64,000 nt of DNA from Taenia hydatigena (lineage: Eukaryota; Platyhelminthes; Cestoda; Cyclophyllidea; Taeniidae). The stretch lies in the NCBI GenBank assembly GCA_036345935.2, contig JADWOT020001844.1, positions 1-64,000 of the forward strand, given 5' to 3'. The position numbers were made by a program, and so were the translations under genes. Below the pieces are notes generated by a model. That model did not search any database. It saw only the letters and a list, made by a program, of their open reading frames with translations, and was not told the origin of the DNA. Numbering within the stretch: position 1 is the stretch's first letter; every line of letters starts with the position of its first letter. Positions 1 through 11,859 of the stretch are shown here, in pieces.

Positions 1-1110
1 ATTTGGTTCACACCCAACCGATATTTGAACCTGCGAAACGAAAACAGCAGGCATGGATTTGGGAAAGCCTTGATAAATAAGGAAATAATGCCCGAAACAG
101 AGGTGCTGGTGTTAAATTCCCATGAGCATTCATAAGGCAGCGGTATCACGCGAAACAGTAAGGGATAGGTCACGCTATACAAGGAATAGTCATCATTTAT
201 CAAGAATAGTGCAGACTAGCGTCAGTGCCTGTAAATACCAAGGTACGGTGATCGACAAAGTTTCTTGTGAAAGGAGGCGTCAACCTAGTCAGCGATTAGG
301 CACTTTAAAGGTGTAGACGTCTATCGGTCAGTGGCTACCCCAAAATGTTGGTTTTTAGCTCACCCACACAGTGGTAATTCCTGAGACCCTTTGTTTGTTA
401 AGCAAACTTCGCAATTTTCAGTGTATGCTTGACACAACTACTCAGTACCTTCAGGTGCACTTGTCTTACTTCATGAAGACAAACGCTGAATTCGTAGGCT
501 GTGAAAAATACTACACATCCTAAACCTGTCTATGACCTAAGACGAAGTTGTAAATGGGAGTGAAAATCGCGGGAGTTACTACGAGAAAAAAATGGTACAC
601 GTCGAGGGCCCACATAAGGAGTAGGACAAGGAACAACCATTACAAACAAAGCGTGCATTATCTGCTTATCAATTTCTCCACTTTGGGAATGGCAAGCCCT
701 TATAGGCCCAAGGCAAAGGTAGCACGGAAATAAGGAATGCGCAACAGAACGTCGGTCTAGATTGACAAAAATCGCCTAATTTCGGCTACCAAAGCTAAAG
801 ATCGATCAGATCTTGAACCTACGGATAAATCAATGACAAGCTTGGGAGTAGGGAAAACAAAACCGCGTTGGAAATTCTTGCCTAACGAAATAACTAAAAT
901 AAATTGCTGCTTTTCCCTGCATACCTTCACAAAAGCGGAATTTCGCGCCAACGAAGTAAAACTCTTAAGGATCAACGAGCAAATTTATCATCACCTGCGT
1001 AAGCCCGCTCAATTCTCACGTTCCTCTGTTTGCAAAAAAAAGCACATACAAATGAGCAACATTCCAAAATTTACTAATGGTGGGGAATTCACAGGAACAT
1101 ACAACACTGT
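1..1110. repeat. Direct repeat unit, copy 1 (non-coding)
   Basis: This segment matches a second copy at about 1340-2910 in the same orientation. The match is clear by eye. For example, the blocks around 50-70, 195-210 and 262-290 recur near 1365-1380, 1510-1525 and 1570-1600. Blocks near 470-760 recur near 2260-2600. The copies differ by many substitutions and by about 450 bases present only in copy 2, so the duplication is old. No splice-supported frame was seen. The unit may begin before the window, so its full length is unknown. Confidence 0.75.
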
Positions 1111-1339
1111 GGAGACATCATCACAGCTTCAGGGTGAGATGTAGGCATCAGGAACGGTAAGGAATCAGAATTTACAGAGTTTTGTGCTGTTCCATACTAA
1201 AGTGCTGCCAGGAGACGCAATTAACTATTTTAGGGTCCCCATTCCCTCCTGGCACATGATCTTCATGGACTTCACGATGGTTGCGGTGTTTCCACATGGA
1301 CAAAGAGCACTCGAACCCCTCTTTGAATAGCGGACTTCT

Positions 1340-2910
1340 CGTCCGCGGAACGGAAACAGCAAGCATGGATTGGGGAAAGCCTCAATCAATACGAGGGAAA
1401 TAAGGTCCAAACAGAGGCGCCAGTTTTATACATTTGCATGAAAAACTATGATGCAATGGTATCACGTGAAGTAGTAAGATCTGGCTCGCGTTACACAGGA
1501 AACAGACATCATTTATCAAGAATGACGCAGACCAGCATCAGTGCCTATGCATAACAAAGTGCGATGATGAACCAAGTTTCTTGTGAAAGGAGGCGTCTGC
1601 AATCGTGAAAAACCTTAACAACAGGAGGCATCAACCTAATCAACAATTAGACACCTGAGCGGTGTAGACGTCGATTGGCCGGTAGCGGTAATGCCAATGT
1701 TGGTTTTCAGCCCACCACACAGCGGTGATCACCGAGACCCTTTATTTTTTATTTAAACTTGCTAATTCCCAGCATCGGCTTGCCACAGTGCAGCTTGATG
1801 CAAGATTGTGCAGGAGACGAATGCATTCAGGCCAGTGATTCCGGCAAATTAAGCCCAAAATTGTCCTCTAATTTCGAAGGTGATGTAGGGTGGGGGATGG
1901 AGGGAAAGGGGAATTACCTTTATGACTAACCTGTCATGCATGTCAGGATCAGCCTCTGTGTAGCACACACTGAGCTCATTCAGCTCAACCACACCAAAAC
2001 GTCCCTCCACCTCCACCCAACCACTAAATCCACCTCACAACTACTCAGTGCCTACTATTAAAGCAATCCCTCTTCCACTGTGCCCAACTAAAGGCACATC
2101 AAAGGCTGGTTGTTTAAAAAAACCGGAATTGATGTGATAGGCATGGAGCTGTCTCTTGCATACGTCGCACTACAATTGCGCTGCGGGCTGGTCGTCGTCG
2201 GCTTGAGTTTAGCCAAGATCAAATGTTGACCACAAACGCTCATCTTACTGCTCTAGATGGAGACAAACGCTGGCGACCGTGGGACGGATTCACAGGTCGT
2301 GAAAAATACTACACATACTACATCTGTCCACGATCTAGGAGGCCATTCTCTCGTAAAAAGAAGTTGCAAGTAGGAGTGAAAATCACAGGGACCACCATGA
2401 GAAAAAAATAGTACACATCGAAGAGTCGCTCGGGGAATGGGACAAGGAATAACAATTACAAATAAGGCGCATAAGACCTGCTCGAAAGTACCCCCCTCTT
2501 CTTAAGAATGGCAAGCAATTAGAAGCACAAGGCAAAGGCAGCACAGCAAAAAAGAATTCACAACAGGAGGTGAAGCTGGATTGACAAAAACTGCTTAATT
2601 TTCGGAGGTTAAAAGCTAAAAAGAGCTAAAGAAGAAAATTTGAACCTGTTAATGGGTTAATTAAGAGCTTGGAGATGGGAAAAAGGAAGCTACGCTAAAA
2701 GTGATTGCCGAACCAAATGACAGAAATAAAATGCCTGGTTGTTCCTTCTATATCCTCAGAAAGGTAAAATTTTATACGAACGAAAAAAGTTCGTAGCGAT
2801 CAAATGAAGCAATGCAAGAAGGCGGTCCAGCACAACCATTGTAAAACTTACAAGTTCATAAATGAAGTCAACTTACTTAACATTACACACAATAGTTGAA
2901 TCTGAGACAC
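1340..2910. repeat. Direct repeat unit, copy 2 (non-coding)
   Basis: Second copy of the unit at 1-1110. It holds an extra block at about 1780-2230 that copy 1 lacks. The block looks like unique sequence rather than a recognisable transposon. Nothing coding was identified in either copy. Confidence 0.75.
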
Positions 2911-5900
2911 GAAAACCCTTGTGTTCTACCATGAGTCTGTAGATGGATTGATGTCTACTCTTCGCAAGCTAACAAGAGGCAACTACTGAGCACATTAAAG
3001 TAGAGGCCGCATCCACTCCAAAATAATAGCAGCAATATAAGTTTTTATTTCAGCAACGTAGTGTTTATCAACGTATTCATGCCCTCATGAGATGACTGAT
3101 CTTGCAAGCATTCATCAGGATGACTTTGAGCCGGTCCAGTACATGAGTGCCTTCATTACAAATCGGTGTATACGTCGTTTTCATGGTGGCCACCCAGTGG
3201 ACATTGTTTGCCCCTACAGTGGATGGGTGCCAAATTTGCCCTTATGTAGGGTTGAGGTGGTGTGATGTTTTACATTAAAAACGCAGGCATCCATCACTGC
3301 GATTAATGCGTGGATGCAGCCAACGTCCATCCTTGAGTTGGTTCACCTGGACAGTGAGGTGATCGTCTTAGCTATGTAAGCGTGTAATTTGCCAGATTCC
3401 CACCTTGCTTCAGATTGCTCTTAGGCATGTAGGAAACGGTATTTACGGCTCTGGTTGGATTCATTTTTGCTGTTACGTAGCATGCATACGTGACGTGTGC
3501 TTCTTAGCACAAAATCAAGGCTAGCAAGAAGGTTGTTTGCAATGTTAACAACAAAGCTGATAAAGACTGATTGCCTTTTGTGCTTCTGGAGTTAGGTTTG
3601 ACCCATTGGATAAACCAGCACAAATGTAGTGTGATTATTTTCTTGATAATACAACCGTAGGCGTGTGTGCTGTGGTGAATTTTCCCATCAAACAGGCAGA
3701 CTTTTCACAAACGCATGGTGCAGTGCTTCTGCTACTGCTCTTCTAGATGTTGCCATTGCCTTTCTTTGGTAAGGATTCACTAAAACTTGGAAGGGATTCG
3801 ATAAATTTTTTTTTTACATGCAACCTCATCATCACAAAAAGCTTGTCGAGCATGCACAGACAAATGCATTGAAATTTTACTTTAAGAGGAAGTGCCAGGT
3901 CTAACCCTGCGATACGCGGGCTCACGGCCGCACAAATTTGTGACTGAACGTTACTTCGCTGGCCTGATTTAAGCGTTTCAATACTTTGTTTGATGTTTTG
4001 ATTTGTATAATGGCATGCAAGCACAGGCGTTGAAGTGTGTTCCAAAGAGGATGGCAGAACCAGTGTTCAGCCCTTTGTTAAAGTCATGTGTTTTCCATTG
4101 ACCGCTCATTTCTTGTTGGACATAAATTGCAGCATTTGAAGGATTTTTACTTAAATTTTGAGACTATGTTTATTTGCAGCGTTGTCTTCTGTAATGCTTC
4201 CATCTCTCTGCTAGAAAGTGTTGTATCCGATTGTCAACACTTTAAAACACTACTTTGGTAGTAGTAGTTTTGGTGGTACCTGTGCCACCACATGAGTGTC
4301 TGCATCGCCAACACTTGTTTCCTTTGTGAGTGATGCTATTTCCCCGTTGAGTGAAACCATCTACAGGTGTGCTCGAGTCACTGGCAGGAGGTTAGTGTTG
4401 GGTTCACGGATGGCGTGTGGACTAAAAGGATGCGAACTGCTACTAAATATTACCATTGTAGCGTCAACATTTTTTTCAAAGAAGGCTTATATGAGTTGTT
4501 GCATTCGTAAGCTTTCTCCTTCTTCCATGCGGCAATTCTGTTATCCTTTTTTCTTGAAGGTGTACAACCCGTATTCGTCAGAAAGAGGTGGTGAAGGCGG
4601 CACCCTTGATGAAGCTGGGCCAGCAATTGGATGGATAAATCGCCTTCATTTTGGTCGCCTGTGATCTTCTAATCCAGCGCCTCGGTGCTGACCCAACCAC
4701 ATGAGCTGGCGCATATGCCGATGGATCGATAAGACCATCTGGTGTGCAGTCGCTGTATTATCATCTTAATGGTCTATCGATCCATGGATCGATCGACAAT
4801 GCAGCAGGACGAGTTGGACTGCAGAAAATTGCACGGGCAAAGAATTGAACTCAAAGGCACGAATCCATGCAAACGCGCCTTTGTTTCTGACGGAAATGCA
4901 ATTCATTACTCTGATCCACAGCAAGTTCTTAAACCCTCTCCTTCTCCTCTTCCTCTACTTGTCATTCTCAACTCATTATATTCCCCGTCCCTGAGTCCCT
5001 TCTCACACCTAAGCTTTCGGGCCAGCTAGAGGGTTGCAAACGATGGGAATGAATTTGCAGCACCTTCAAAGGGCCGTTTGGGACTCCAAGTGCCTTGGCA
5101 ACAATTCTCTAGCTAATCATAGGGATCAGATTCTTCTCTCAACGTCAATGATCAGCGTCACCTCTATCTGCAGTCGGTGGTTAGTTGCTCTTGTTGCCAC
5201 CACACAAAGTAGCTTTTCTATGCTTACCAAAGATTGAATTTATCAACTTTTTGTTTGGCAAAAATAAACAAATAAAGAGTAGTTACTGTGTTTGTCACAT
5301 AAGAACCCAATCATCCTGCTCGAAATTTGGCCTGATTGGGGAGGAAGTTGGACCTCTCTTAAACGATCAGGTGTGCGAAACTTACCCTCCTACAATCGGC
5401 AACAAGTTGAGTCTGCATTACATCTTCCAATGTCTTCGTTACGGACTCGCAACCCGGTTATCCATTCGTTGGTCCATTTTTTTCGACCTGTAAATATGTG
5501 CCTCCTCTGAGTTGTTAGTTAAAGGAATCCTTTTATGAAGCGCCCAGCGAAACCCTCAATCACTCGAACAAGACCTGCGTGCGGTGATTGAGTTAACAGA
5601 CTGTGGATCACTTATTAACTTCTGAAGTCTGCAGTTCAAGAAATGCCTTGGCGCAATCGTAATGATACCAGCAGCAACCACCCAGCTGAGCACTTTGGGC
5701 TTTCACTAAAATGCACTTGAGATGTGCTTATTGACAACCAAATCACGTTATCCAAAGCCAGACGCTACAGGATCACTTGTCTACTCACACTATCACCGCT
5801 ATACGAAGGCACAACGACATGAAATGCTCATTTTCTATTAGCAATGGCTGACGAACCCATGAAGTGAACCACAGGCTTTAAGCATTATTATTATTTCATT

Positions 5901-8900
5901 TGTGCGGAGGTCTCGTAGGTTCGACGATATGCGTGTAATACAAGAGGCAAGTTTGTTCTCCACGCCAAGTAAAAGAAAAGGGTAAACATGGAATACTTGG
6001 CCATTTAGCTTTAAGATTTTTTATTTTTGGATGAGAATCATTAGCATTCAACCACAACTACACAACCAGGGAGTGTAGTGCCGACGTACTAAAGAGGTGG
6101 TGAGAAGGTCTGCTGATATGCCTTAGAAACGATTTCTCTCACGATAACCACAGATGAAAGTTTTAACAACTTAGGAAACTGAATGGATGAGTTATGCAAA
6201 TAACGAATGCATTACATACGCATCGCAATGTAGCTGAAGACTGCTTTAAGTGAAAAATGCCATCACTGATCCACGAGCGCCCTTTGTAATGATAAGGCTT
6301 TAACTATCCTTCTTCCTCTTGCACCTTCAAGAGACATGCCGTTAGGTGTAAAATTGATGAACATTTCATCTTCACTTGCAAAGCAACGGCGTAAGGTATT
6401 TGGCTTGGAAAACAGTTCGCTGAGTGGCAGGCAACGGGCAAATTAGGATGGAGCCAGGATGACGTCGTTTGATTAGATGGTTCTACTGATTAGCAGACCC
6501 CACGGATACACTTGATTTGGTATTCGAATCTGTTTTTCAAAGAAAGTCATAAACTTTAAGTTTATTTGTGACTTATCCCTTAGTAAAGCCAGATCGCGAA
6601 AAGAAGCTTCTTATTTTACGGGTCGCATTCTGTGTTGTCAATAATTAATTGAGAACTCTACGCTTAACTTCTTAAAAGCTTTGAATAAACTTTTTAGACG
6701 CAGTCGATGTCAGTGACCATAGTAACGGGTGGTTTATTCCTCGATCAACACATTTTTTGAAAATCCCTCTCATCTGCCTCTACAAAATGCGTGGTGAAAA
6801 CAGCGAATAACGGCGTTACAAGCTTTGCGGCCTCCTCTTGTCCATCCTGCTGCCATCACTAGTGTAAAGTTAAAATTGTTCCTACGAATGGTTCTGCTTC
6901 TAGTAAACAAGTGGCAAAGTTGGCAATGAACTCAGTTTATTCGCTGGAAAGAAGCTTATCTTGCATGGTTTGGCCTGGCGTTCCACCTTTATATTAAGTA
7001 GCAGACGTTTCGGTTGTTGTTGTGACGCAAACATCTACTACTTCATATTCTTGTCCCAGCATTGCAATGATACGTGGTCTAGAGATGGTCGACATAGAAG
7101 ATTTGGCGGATTTTGCGATTTCGTCCATTTATGCACAGATCAGACCTTCAAATTTTGGCATTTGACGAGATGGGTAGGATGATGTTAGACGGGCACACAG
7201 GGATCACCAACACGTGGAAATTAAATATTTCCTGTGAGACTTCGTCAGAATCCGTAGAGTCATTAACAGCAGGCAAAATTCATTTGTGTGACTTCATCTC
7301 CCTGCGTTGGCATACAAGTAAGTTTTTGCGCCCTCGCCGTGAATGGGAATGGAAAGAGCATCAGAGTGGCGTGCAAGGGCACAACACAATAAACTCATGT
7401 TCAATCACTTTCTCAAATGGGCGCAATCAAATTATGACTAAAAGAATCAGAATGGAATTTTTGACTGCGATCGCCTATGATTGTTCTCGTCGCAAATTTT
7501 TCCATTGTAGGCCTATTTGAATTGCAAAGAGCCTGTAATGACAATGAACATTGAGAGACCAGTTATACCACTGCGGTTTACTTTATCTCGTTTGGTCTCG
7601 CTGGTGATATCTTTTTTACCCTGATTCATCTTGCCTTACTCGCGATTGCTGTTCTGCAATTTTTTGTCTTACTCAATTTATCTCTCATTTCCTAGAAAAA
7701 GGTAACTGTGGGCAGGTTGGCTTGTAGGAGCCCTGAATGAGTCCTGCAACCCTGTGGATAGACACTGACCGGTTAATAATAATGCGACCCCTAAGAGAGA
7801 TGTAGATTGACAATATTGATACCCGGTTATGGATCCCGTGTCCATGTGGATTAGTCTACATCGGCGTTGAGGCACGCAACTCCATTGCATGCGTCTTGCG
7901 CAATCCCCTACTTGAAGACCAAGTCTTGTGCAGCAGCTATTATACTTACTCGTTAGAGTAGCCATTACCCACACTTTGTACGAAAATGGATTCAGGAGCA
8001 CACGAAAAGCCATCAGCACAGCTCTGCACTGACATGGCCCACTTCACCTCGACGTCCATGGGTGCCTAGTGCGGCCTAGCTAACCTTTCAGCATTAATGC
8101 ATCTCATCTCCGGCAGCACCTGCATTCTTGCAGCCACAGCACTTTACAACTGCCCACCTTCCTTACTTTTAATCGGCAAACTGATTGATCTACCAGCGTA
8201 AAATGGATGTTTGCACCTCCCCCCGTAGCTTTACATTCGCTTGACTAAGGTGCGTTCTAACAAAGCTTTTCATTGCCCACAGGTCCGTCTCGGTCAGTCT
8301 CATATGCCTACCGCATGCTGCCCAAATTGACCGCCACACGTTTTGCAGGTCGAGAAAGGGCCGGGCGAACAGATGTATAGTCGAAAAAATCAACAGATAG
8401 GCGGGTATGTGGGTGGGTCAGCGGATGAAGAGATTAAGATAAACGCAGTGACGTAAGAAGTCATTGCACAACCGACACTAGCTTTACCGCCTCACCTAGA
8501 CCCTACCTCTACATCTCTACCAAATGACCGAACAAGTGAACAAAAAGGAATAGCGACGCAAATAAATAATAAAATAATTCGCAAAGTAATCGTCTCGAAA
8601 CAACACCCTTGATAGGTGTGATGGGAGAAAAGGATACCATGATCAGAAGGGAAGGCGGGGACAAGACGCTACTTGCAACGACTGTCCCATCCAGGTTCGC
8701 ATCACTGCTATACATATACCACAGGAGAGGCAGCGTACCGCAAAAAAGCACTCGTGCGACAGACACAAAGCCAACTAATGCGCAGAACTAGGGTGCAAAC
8801 TGGACCACACCGGGTCTTTGCCCATGTCTGCGTCGCATTAAAGGGTTCGAGGCCCGTGTGCACCAATTGCCCCTATACCCTGAGCATGTCAATGCCGGTG

Positions 8901-10855
8901 ACACCCCCCTTCCTGCTTCCCCCTCCCCCCAAACTACCCAGTGCACCTACAGCTCCACTGCATCGGACACAAGCATGACAGCACTCAGTCAATCAACAGT
9001 ATGTACGATAGACCTGCCATGTGTGCGCGTGTGCTTAAAGTAATGGAAAAAAGCATTGAACGTAAACAAGACAGCTAACACGGCGAAGCAACCTATTCCT
9101 TTCCACTGTGAACAACCTCCATCCTAAGCAATCTTAGCAACAATAATGCAATCACGATGAAGCAATGCATCCGGAAAAAAAATGAGTCATGAGGGTGTCA
9201 GAGAGGTGTTAATTTTAGCAGCTCCGACAGTCAAATGTTCTAATGCACATGAGGCGGCACGACCACTCACATCAGGCAGGACTGTATAAACGTTCCAACG
9301 CCACGCCTCAGACCCCTAAAGTACAGCTGGTGGAGATAAATTCGCGGATATGCCCATAGACAACGAATTAAGTAGATCGCCTCACCTTCGCCTGTCTATC
9401 TACCCAAACTTCTGCCAACCAAATAATCCTATTAACAGATAAGTGAAAAGAGCGTGAGTAACCAAAAAGACGAAGCCTAAAGCTTGCCGATCCATGTTTG
9501 CCTGTGCGTTGGGAGACGTCCACCAACCATTGGTCGTCAAGAATACCAATCTAACTAATTTAAAGGAGACGCCAAACCTGCAATTTTGCCTGTGTCCGCG
9601 ATCCGTCAGCCAACTACCACCCTCAAGGAAAAAACAGCTAAAGCCAAAGCTGCTTACTACCACGACTAAGACAAGGGTGGCGAAGACCACACCGGACATA
9701 GTACACTGCTACAGCAGGAGTGAACAAACCGAGGTAATCAGTGGTTGCCTTCCAAGTCATTAACGTGACAATACACTTCTAATAACTATTCCACCCCCAA
9801 GTATTTCGGATGCAGGCATCTCAAGATGCTTCTGTTGGCAACAACAAATGTGCACTGTTCCGTGGTTTACACAAGGAACACTAAACAGCCAAACTCATGT
9901 CCCATTTCCTGCCTTTCTTCTCACTTACAAATAACATCAGCAGAAGGAACCGACGAAATTGCTTGACATTCAGTAAAATTTGAGCGCACGTAAAAATGGG
10001 CATTAAATTACGAGATGGTCCTCCTCAACTCCACAAAACAATGAGAAGAAGTAAAGCAGCAGCAAGCTTTCTAACCACAAGTACATTGGAACCTACTCAC
10101 TTCATGCAACTGCACGTGGTGCCCATTTTACTGTTTCGACTTGGGCAGAAAACACTAAGTTGCAATGAAGCAAATTGCCGTATTCTACCTACCAGCATCC
10201 TGTACACTCAATATGGCAACTACGACTTCAGCGTGTTTTGTAATGAACACTAACAACTGGTTCCAATCAAAATTCTCAGAAAGTATATGTATATTTATTC
10301 AAACCCACTAAACTCGCGACCTTTCACGGTTAGGTTATAACAAAACGAGATTAATGGGCGAACGTACGCCATCCACTACTCTAAGCGAAAAGCGATAACA
10401 AGATGCGCAAAATGGATAAATGCTGCTAACGGCATGACCAGATGTCAGTGAGCACAAAAGTTTGAACTGTCAGCAATTAAAGCATACCACTGCTGGGTTA
10501 AGGCACCCAAACAAATGATGACAACAAACAAGTGGAACGAGTAGAAAATGGGAAAGAAGAGATACAGTTACTCCTATACCAGCGTTGGATTCCCATAAGA
10601 TAAATAGTGACTGTGGCCGATGTAAGGGGCTACACCTCGCACTAAGGCGTTACACCTCATCAACGTGCATAAAAAGCAAGTGGTATGCATAAATAGAGAC
10701 GTTACAAGTATAAATAAACATGCATTTATATGCATTCACAGCCATCACACTCGTTTACATGGCCATTTCGCCTACCACTTCACAGCGCAGGAGTCACGAC
10801 GCGACACCACTTGCACCCTACTTCGCAGTCCTCCAAGAGTTTCAACAAAATTCCA
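2911..10855. other. No supported gene; unique non-coding sequence
   Basis: I see no open frame here with a plausible splice context or a recognisable protein. The longest frame (7113-7520, plus) is within the length expected by chance. The part from about 8.4 kb on is richer in cytosine, with CCC/ACC runs near 8900-8945, but has no regular repeat period. Confidence 0.5.
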
Positions 10856-11057
10856 TCAGCGAACGTTGATTGTAAAAACGCCTTTCGACGGTGACACAGC
10901 CTCAAAGAAATACTTGTCCTTTGCAGACTTGAAGGAAACATGGATGATGTGCTGCTTCTTTTGTTCAGTCGTTCCCATTCTGTGCGATAAAATTCGCTGC
11001 TTGCATCCACCCATCACCTGCGCCACCAAATACTTCATTCGAGGAGCATCTTTGAAT
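10856..11057 (-). CDS. Unrecognised coding-like exon candidate (minus strand)
   Basis: On the minus strand a clear 3' splice site (pyrimidine tract ending in CCCGCAG) sits just before 11057. It opens a frame of 67 codons that starts FKDAPRMKYLVAQV and ends with TGA at 10856. The composition is protein-like: many Lys, Gln and His, and an FTINVR ending. An overlapping frame in the same strand is also open, so the frame choice is uncertain. It lies downstream of another coding-like patch (11231-11557) on the same strand and could belong to the same gene. I do not recognise the protein. Confidence 0.25.
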
Positions 11058-11230
11058 CTGCGGGAACAAACTGAAACTTAAAGAAACAACGCCAATCAGG
11101 GCGGCGGATTGATGCACTGAGCGACGACACAGTAGGCCGCACGCCGACGCCGCGGTCGCAGCAGAATCTTTACAACGTTGGTCTAGGCTTGTTCGGATCG
11201 CGTCTACTGAAGTTATGGTGGAGAAAATAT

Positions 11231-11557
11231 TTAACTACCCCTTCGTAGGGCACTGCAGCCATATCTGCGTTTAATCAGCACGACAAATTCGACCGGTATG
11301 GTTATCGCATCAATTTGGAAAATGCAGCCGTCACATTGCATTTGTGAATCGACTTTGGAAAAGGATATACCACGAATCCATTGAGACGCAGCACAGATCA
11401 CATCAACTTCTAGACAGCAATAGAGAGCAACGGAGAACTCCAACTTCAAATTCGGCATTTTTTCAGCAATTTCTTGCAGCACATTTGATGCCCCACCACA
11501 GACAAGTACATTCTTGTCATCTCTAAGGCTCGGACCGTCATTGACCTCACGTGAAGC
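11231..11557 (-). CDS. Unrecognised coding-like exon candidate (minus strand)
   Basis: A 3' splice site (TTTCATTTTAG on the minus strand) precedes 11557. The frame then stays open for about 108 codons to a stop at 11231. It starts ASREVNDGPSLRDDKNVLV and contains GGASNVLQEIAEKMP, which reads like a folded protein. Upstream on the same strand (11589-11819) is another open frame with a hydrophobic run. A possible donor at 11645 would join it in phase through an 88-base intron. No family was recognised. The patch might be a real small gene or a relic. Confidence 0.3.
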   Translation of the reverse strand, partial: ASREVNDGPSLRDDKNVLVCGGASNVLQEIAEKMPNLKLEFSVALYCCLEVDVICAASQWIRGISFSKVDSQMQCDGCIFQIDAITIPVEFVVLIKRRYGCSALRRGS

Positions 11558-11859
11558 CTAAAATGAAACAGATTTCTTCCTTCTTTAACTAATAGAGCTT
11601 ATCCGACCAAAACAATGCCGCAATTAAAACAGGCAACGTGCCCACCGCATCGTAAGACAGCATGCCAAACACGACCGATGACATTGAAATTGTCAAGCTT
11701 GAGGGACCGCTATCGAGCAAATATCTTCCAATCTCAAGAATTTTCGGAATTGCGCAAAGCACACCATCAAGCTTGGCCTTCGAACAACTGCTAAAATTTG
11801 TCTTTGCGAGTGTACGCAAACAAAATGCAGTTCATATTCGAAAATTGATTAGTTGACAA

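Noticed and set aside
7113..7520. 135-codon plus-strand frame
   Set aside because: Length fits chance, and no motif, promoter or splice support was found.
10707..10870. TATAAATA with a short downstream ATG frame at 10758
   Set aside because: The 37-codon frame ends without a polyadenylation signal or donor and overlaps a better minus-strand candidate.
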